Assembly: GCA_036403235.1 (NCBI GenBank)
Contig: DASWRI010000069.1
Location: 41,821 to 105,820, forward strand
Source: JBGTFE01 sp036403235
GTDB lineage: Bacteria; Acidobacteriota; Blastocatellia; Pyrinomonadales; Pyrinomonadaceae
Direction: 5' to 3'
DNA length: 64,000 nucleotides
Shown: in pieces, positions 60,701 to 64,000 of the stretch
Layout of the letters: each line of letters opens with the position of its first letter
Position numbering within the stretch: position 1 is the stretch's first letter
Notes under the pieces: model-generated
What the model was told of the DNA's origin: nothing
Databases searched by the model: none
Seen by the model: only the letters and a program-made list of their open reading frames with translations
Translations under genes and position numbers: made by a program

Positions 60701-60969
60701 AGGAATCGCGTACAAAGCTCTTGATAATCTTGACCGACGGACGGCCTTACGACCACGATTACGGCGACGCGCGCTACGCCCGCGAAGACGTGCGCGAAGC
60801 TCTGACCGAAGCGAAAACAAACGGCGTGACGCCTTTCTGCATCACAATTGACCGCGAATCCGAATATGAATTAAAAGATTTATACGGCGACGTCGGCTAC
60901 ACGATTATCGACGACGTTTTATCTTTGCCCGAAAGAATGCCGAATATTTATCGTCGATTGACGAGTTAG
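57799..60969 (+). CDS. NorD-like von Willebrand factor A protein
   Basis: The 1056-residue protein has a large helical N-terminal region (to about residue 600), a charged linker rich in Glu/Asp/Lys (about 660-740), and a C-terminal vWA domain from about 855. The metal-ion site appears as DQSSS, with TRLGAAIRHASAKL and ILTDGRPYDHDYGDARYAREDV completing the pattern. NorD-type proteins act with a MoxR-family ATPase (NorQ) to load metal into client enzymes such as nitric-oxide reductase. No NorQ or nor genes are adjacent. The nearest MoxR ATPase in the window is about 30 kb away in a different operon. Confidence 0.85.
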   Translation: MSESENEKKETFTGLAKKLTRLSSEQKRAALEMSAALAGVSLRVSREFVEAVPKAAKVLTADDLRSWAEMGRRLAMGNADLGVKFFETGVGDLKFIPERARPYVFQICTRQLVLSSSIALDTFELIPRIAKKVKDDELLSEILQLASEIANRSAKHSADFLQKTPLVAESLKKFGDEKREVAKAVVALASHFASRTGGMTADLWTSLPAVLEKISAPNAVRLMGKATDFLEYGGSVTLHFVSSGGEVLQKADAVFDDWCNVLQRIARHGNAVLIAFLRATPKFFAQIASLKKSVGSVATIRKVLQLTAEVAEKDAESALAAFRSSAQALKKVSLAQFEDWVETGLIEKQNDSAKARRSYFALETRQSNQLLQESQEGLPLEHVQTVLRIYVEGLTGKEVEIAPVSAMPQESRIGDGKTIYLPSNVSEFDSDEMDFRLYKVLAAHGAGQIEFGTFERDTKELKAAYTELSELYEATAEQTDAFSLAGYIEDVQTGESALPEEEIKAETKRRRKNLPKDSDYRAVLQTFPEPRLAKKIFGTMENARIDASLRRTYRGLRKDLNLMQTFLRERRPYIFDLPMTQVPFELLFQITLCGGATDDARQFYGQIVSEIETIVENYLRKIHHTEPQKKLKQDAPDIQDKNSQFPTVADSLMATSRVYTLFQNITLEQTQEEDSNENQDKGDYAYEDKNAGEAVSESEVKREQKPKKLQDIKDLFNAWNNLDEDSEPDNLQGAEAWTQHEMPEQQLEAGDLAFSYDEWDRELSDWRTGWCRVIEKKVRQGDRNFVELARSRYRGVISSIRHQFQLMKPENLTRINRELDGEDYDLNALVDYVIDRRADGRQSENIYTKRLRRQRDVAVSILLDQSSSTARTITRNPLQPYTHPGRRIIEIEKEGLVLMSEALEAVGDVYSINGFTSEGRRNVKFYVVKDFNEKYSEDVERRIGGITFQNNTRLGAAIRHASAKLLRQESRTKLLIILTDGRPYDHDYGDARYAREDVREALTEAKTNGVTPFCITIDRESEYELKDLYGDVGYTIIDDVLSLPERMPNIYRRLTS

Positions 60970-61082
60970 TTTTGACCTTTGATTCGAGCGTTTTTTATGA
61001 CGGCGGCGAAGCGAAAAATGAATTGAACAAAACGAGCGACGATTGTTTTTTTAATCTTCGACGTGCCGAAAATTGAGAAAAT

Positions 61083-63047
61083 CTATTTTTTCAAGACGCG
61101 CAGAATTTCGGCCACGCTCCACGCCTGCGCAATGCAGCCGCGCGGCGCGTGCGGAGCGTCAGCGTCGAAAATCTCGGAGATTTGTCCGATTCCGGCTTCC
61201 GTCAGATGATTTCTGAAGCCGGAGAGAATTTCTTCGACGCGCTTTTCCGTTTTGTTTCCGTTCGAATAAACCTTTCGGTAAGCATCGACAAATGCGCCGA
61301 TGAGCCACGCCCAGACGGTTCCCTGATGATAGGCGGAATCTCTTTCGAAAGGCGAGCCGATGTAAATCGGTCGATAATTTGCGTCTTTCGGCGAGAGCGA
61401 GCGCAGGCCGACGGGCGTCAATAATTCCTTTTCGACTTTTTCGACGACCTTCTGCGCGCGCCCGATTGACAGCATCGAGTGCGGCAGGCTGGCGGCGAAA
61501 ATCTGGTTCGGGCGAACGGAGGCGTCGCGGTTTCCGTTTTCGACGACGTCGAAAAGACACTGTTCCGCTTCGTTCCAGAAAACCTGGTTGAAGGTTTCTT
61601 TTGCCGCCGTCGCCATCGATTCGTATTTTGCCTTGTCGTCCGCATCGCCGAATTTTCCGGCAAAATCCGCCATAATTTTCAAAGCGTTATACCAAAGGGC
61701 TTGAATCTCGACGGGTTTTCCGACGCGCGGCGTAACGATGAAATCGCCGATTTTCGCGTCCATCCACGTCAACTGCGTCTCGTCTTTGACGCCCGCGCAG
61801 AGCAGTCCGTCCGTATCGACGTGAATGTTGTAACGCGTTCCCTGCAAATGCCAGAGAATGACGTTGATGAGCTTTTCGTATAGATTTTCCTGAACAAAAT
61901 CGTAATCTCCGGTTTTCTCGACGTAGGCACGAATCGCTTCAAAATACCAGAGCGTCGCGTCGACCGTGTTGTATTCGGCCACGTCGCCCGCGTCGGGAAA
62001 GCGATTCGGGAGCATTCCTTCGCTCAGATGTTTGGAAAATTCGAGCAGAACGTTTCGCGCGATTTCGGCGCGATTGGTCGCCAGCGTCAAGCCGTTTAAG
62101 GCAATCATCGTGTCGCGCCCCCAGTCGGAAAACCAGTGATAACCGGCGATAACGGTTTGTCCCGCGCCGCGCGCAACGACGAATTGGTCGGCAGCTAAAA
62201 CGAGCTGTTTTGTAAAATCGTCTTTTGCGCCGGCAATTTTTATCAAAGCGGTGCGACGCCTGATTTCTGCCTTTTCCAGCTTTCCGGCGTCGCTCGCATT
62301 TGCGTTTTCGGTCGAAACAATCACCGTCGCCGATTCGGACAAATCAAATTTTAAGGCAAACGGCTGAAACAAATCTTCGCGGAAATCAAACCCGCGTTCG
62401 AGTTCAATCGCGTATTCGAAATTGCGATACCAGAAGCCCGTTTTCTCGACATTTCCGCCGCTGTGCGCAAAATACAATGAGGGAAATTCGCTGTACGGCT
62501 GAATTAAAACTATATTTTCCGACGCCTCAAACGCCGGATTTAGTTCGCTGTTTTCGTGCTGCAAAGCGTGATAATCGACAAACGATACGAGAGGTTTTAG
62601 TTCAATTTCGATTTTTTGTTTTTGGCTGTCATCTGACCGCTGACCGCTGACCACCGACCATCGACAAACAATCGTATTCGCGCCGTAAACCATAAAAATC
62701 TTCTTTTCGATTTCGATTTCACCGACTTCAAAAGTCCAGACGGGAAACGGGTCGAGACGAAAATTTTTTAAATATTTATGGCCTTCGGGATATATTTTGT
62801 TCGGAAATTGGTTGGCGGAAAGCTCAAACGTTTGGCCGTCGATAATCAAAGTTTCTTCAAATTTTGAAAGCATCGTCACGCGTCCGAGCGGCGGGCGCGT
62901 GGCGGCGGTTAAAAGCGCGTGGTAGCGGCGCGTGTTTGCGCCCGAAACGGTTGAAGAAGCAAAACCGCCGATGCCGTTGGTTTCGAGCCATTCTCTGGCA
63001 GAAGCATTTTGAAAATCAGTGCAGATTTTCGCGTCGAATCGAATCAT
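61083..63047 (-). CDS. Amylo-alpha-1,6-glucosidase (glycogen debranching enzyme)
   Basis: The 654-residue enzyme has an N-terminal beta domain (ETNGIGGFASSTVSGANTRRYHALL) and an (alpha/alpha)6 catalytic barrel from about residue 290. The barrel has AGYHWFSDWGRDTMIALNGLTL, with the catalytic Asp likely in SDWGRD, followed by GMLPNRFPDAG and EYNTVDATLWYF. It trims alpha-1,6 branches of glycogen or limit dextrin in the cytoplasm, as in archaeal-type debranching enzymes. Residues about 129-138 (SVVSGQRSDD) derive from a 7-nt repeat array and probably form an extra surface loop. It is transcribed away from the NorD-like gene. Confidence 0.92.
   Translation of the reverse strand: MIRFDAKICTDFQNASAREWLETNGIGGFASSTVSGANTRRYHALLTAATRPPLGRVTMLSKFEETLIIDGQTFELSANQFPNKIYPEGHKYLKNFRLDPFPVWTFEVGEIEIEKKIFMVYGANTIVCRWSVVSGQRSDDSQKQKIEIELKPLVSFVDYHALQHENSELNPAFEASENIVLIQPYSEFPSLYFAHSGGNVEKTGFWYRNFEYAIELERGFDFREDLFQPFALKFDLSESATVIVSTENANASDAGKLEKAEIRRRTALIKIAGAKDDFTKQLVLAADQFVVARGAGQTVIAGYHWFSDWGRDTMIALNGLTLATNRAEIARNVLLEFSKHLSEGMLPNRFPDAGDVAEYNTVDATLWYFEAIRAYVEKTGDYDFVQENLYEKLINVILWHLQGTRYNIHVDTDGLLCAGVKDETQLTWMDAKIGDFIVTPRVGKPVEIQALWYNALKIMADFAGKFGDADDKAKYESMATAAKETFNQVFWNEAEQCLFDVVENGNRDASVRPNQIFAASLPHSMLSIGRAQKVVEKVEKELLTPVGLRSLSPKDANYRPIYIGSPFERDSAYHQGTVWAWLIGAFVDAYRKVYSNGNKTEKRVEEILSGFRNHLTEAGIGQISEIFDADAPHAPRGCIAQAWSVAEILRVLKK
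62633..62660. repeat. Heptamer array inside the debranching-enzyme gene (CTGACCG x2, CTGACCA, CCGACCA)
   Basis: Four 7-nt units encode SVVSGQRS in the reverse frame. The word family (CGGTCAG) also occurs in the FHA gene at 56492-56519. Confidence 0.88.
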
Positions 63048-63081
63048 CTTGTCCGGTGAATTCCTTTTATCCAGCAGAACT

Positions 63082-63116
63082 AAGTTTCGGGCTTCGAGTT
63101 CAAAGTTTCAAGTCGG
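63082..63116. repeat. Heptamer array (AAGTTTC, GGGCTTC, GAGTTCA, AAGTTTC, AAGTCGG)
   Basis: Five 7-nt units lie between the debranching enzyme start and the NicO gene stop. The units match those at 1929-1963. Confidence 0.85.
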
Positions 63117-63135
63117 AACAGCCTGAAATTTATTT

Positions 63136-63873
63136 TTAACCGAATAAACCTTCGGTGACGCCTTTCTGGTAAATGATAAAAAGACCGAGACCGATGCTGA
63201 CCAGACCCGCCGCGCCCTGCAGAAAGTAATTTACGCGGTTGAATTTTTTCTCGGTCAGTTGAAACGGCAGGCCGACGAGAAAGCTCATCAGCATCATTCC
63301 GCCGATTGAGCCGACGCCGAAAACGATGATATAAAGCAAACCGACGGAGCGCGATTCGATAGTCGGAATAACGAGAAGCATAAGCGCCGCGCTGCCCGCC
63401 AGACCGTGAACCATACCGATGATGAGCGCGCGCGGGCTGAAGCGCAATCCGTGATGCGTGTGCGGGTCGTCCGACGCGGTTTCGTGGATGTGCGGGTGAA
63501 CGTGTTTATGCGCGCCGTGCTCGTGCTCGTGAAAATGCAGATGGCCGCCTTTTATCAATTTACGCAAAACGTTCAGGCCGAGCAGAAAAAGCATGATGCC
63601 GACGCAGAATTCGAGCGCTTTTTCGGTTTGCTCGCTGATTTGAAAATTTAAGATAAGGACGAAAACTCCCGCGATAAAAAGCGAAATCGTGTGTCCCAAA
63701 CCCCACAGGCCGCCGACGATGGCCGAGCCGAAAAGACTCCGGCGCTCGGACACGATTGTCCCGACTGCCGCCAGGTGGTCGGCTTCGGTGGCGTGGCGTA
63801 AACCGAGCAGAAAGCCGTAGCCCAAAATCGCAAAAGTGGTCGTCGCAGAAAATGCAAACAAAATTTCGCTCAT
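63136..63873 (-). CDS. NicO/HoxN-family nickel (cobalt) permease with His-rich loop
   Basis: The 245-residue protein has about six membrane helices. The metal-site motif H-x4-D-H is in helix 1-2 (RHATEADHLAAVGT, His27, Asp32, His33). A loop near residues 112-140 is very rich in His (HLHFHEHEHGAHKHVHPHIHE). These are the marks of NicO/RcnA-like transporters, some of which import nickel and others export nickel and cobalt. A NiSOD operon elsewhere in the window creates a nickel demand. The start is 4 nt from the stop of the next gene upstream, so the two are co-transcribed. Confidence 0.88.
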   Translation of the reverse strand: MSEILFAFSATTTFAILGYGFLLGLRHATEADHLAAVGTIVSERRSLFGSAIVGGLWGLGHTISLFIAGVFVLILNFQISEQTEKALEFCVGIMLFLLGLNVLRKLIKGGHLHFHEHEHGAHKHVHPHIHETASDDPHTHHGLRFSPRALIIGMVHGLAGSAALMLLVIPTIESRSVGLLYIIVFGVGSIGGMMLMSFLVGLPFQLTEKKFNRVNYFLQGAAGLVSIGLGLFIIYQKGVTEGLFG

Positions 63874-63877
63874 AAAT

Positions 63878-64000
63878 TTATCCGAGTGAGTTATAGCAGA
63901 TTACCGCACCGACGCAGGCAATGACAAATGCGCTGACCGCCGGAACGGTTTTGACGATTCTGTTTTCCGAAAGCCGCGAGTGGCCGAAAACCTTGCCGAC
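63878..64000 (-). CDS. C-terminal end of a membrane protein, cut by window edge
   Basis: The reverse frame from the window edge reads 40 residues and stops at 63878: a polar part (KVFGHSRLSENRIVKTV) and a final hydrophobic helix (VSAFVIACVGAVICYNSLG). Overlap-free spacing of 4 nt to the NicO gene suggests an operon. It could be a second permease of the same family, since many such proteins end in one long helix, but too little is visible to decide. Confidence 0.6.
   Translation of the reverse strand, partial: VGKVFGHSRLSENRIVKTVPAVSAFVIACVGAVICYNSLG

Overview
The window looks like a chromosomal stretch of an Acidobacteriota bacterium, probably class Blastocatellia near Pyrinomonadaceae. This is inferred from gene content, not from a marker phylogeny. 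The pointers are an Oar-like TonB-dependent receptor with an N-terminal carboxypeptidase-regulatory domain, two exported proteins ending in six DGDGK(T/S)D-x-AVFRP repeats, a MoxR/DUF4350/DUF4129 operon, zinc-ribbon plus SH3 proteins and many short secreted proteins. No rRNA, CRISPR array, prophage or insertion sequence was seen. One tRNA (Asn) is present. Both window edges cut genes: guaA on the left and a membrane protein next to a NicO-type nickel permease on the right.

Layout. 1-660: guaA 5' end and tRNA-Asn. 0.8-9.9 kb: surface-glycan cluster with a GT4, two GT2 proteins, a Wzm/Wzt ABC exporter pair, two SAM methyltransferases and a large membrane protein. 9.9-18.1 kb: rhomboid protease, DAACS symporter, NAD kinase, GNAT, TonB-domain protein, APC permease, an orphan gene and a GDT1-type protein. 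18.2-22.0 kb: a 1255-residue exported repeat protein. 22-26.3 kb: SixA-like phosphatase, MscL, 5-formyl-THF cyclo-ligase, a TPR protein and MnmA. 26.5-27.2 kb: an AT-rich gene between two direct repeats. 28-33.8 kb: MoxR operon. 33.9-39.4 kb: TonB-dependent receptor with a candidate sigma-54 promoter, next to an NtrC-type sigma-54 activator. 39.4-42.7 kb: a 9 x 21-nt repeat array and a di-heme peroxidase fusion. 43-50 kb: DUF72, AI-2E, a lipoprotein, a large membrane protein, a hydrolase, a thioesterase and TruA. 50.2-51.5 kb: ferredoxin, nickel SOD and its maturation protease. 51.5-54.4 kb: CysM-like synthase, JAMM peptidase and a sulfur carrier-E1-rhodanese fusion. 54.7-64 kb: LipA, an Ntn-hydrolase pseudogene, an FHA/peptidase-like protein, a NorD-like vWA protein, a glycogen-debranching enzyme and a NicO nickel permease.

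The strongest pattern not explained by genes is a set of short arrays with a period of exactly 7 nt (about 3-5 units each) at about 20 places, mostly at gene junctions. The unit differs between loci but falls into a few recurring families, and arrays often appear as facing inverted copies. Several lie inside coding sequence, where they build N-terminal tails, linkers or C-termini. The 189-nt array at 39.7 kb (period 21 = 3 x 7, strongly self-complementary) looks like an extreme member. Other candidates for attention are the self-contained CysO-like sulfur-carrier fusion operon, the FHA-transmembrane-peptidase protein, and the pairing of a sigma-54 activator with a sigma-54-like promoter.
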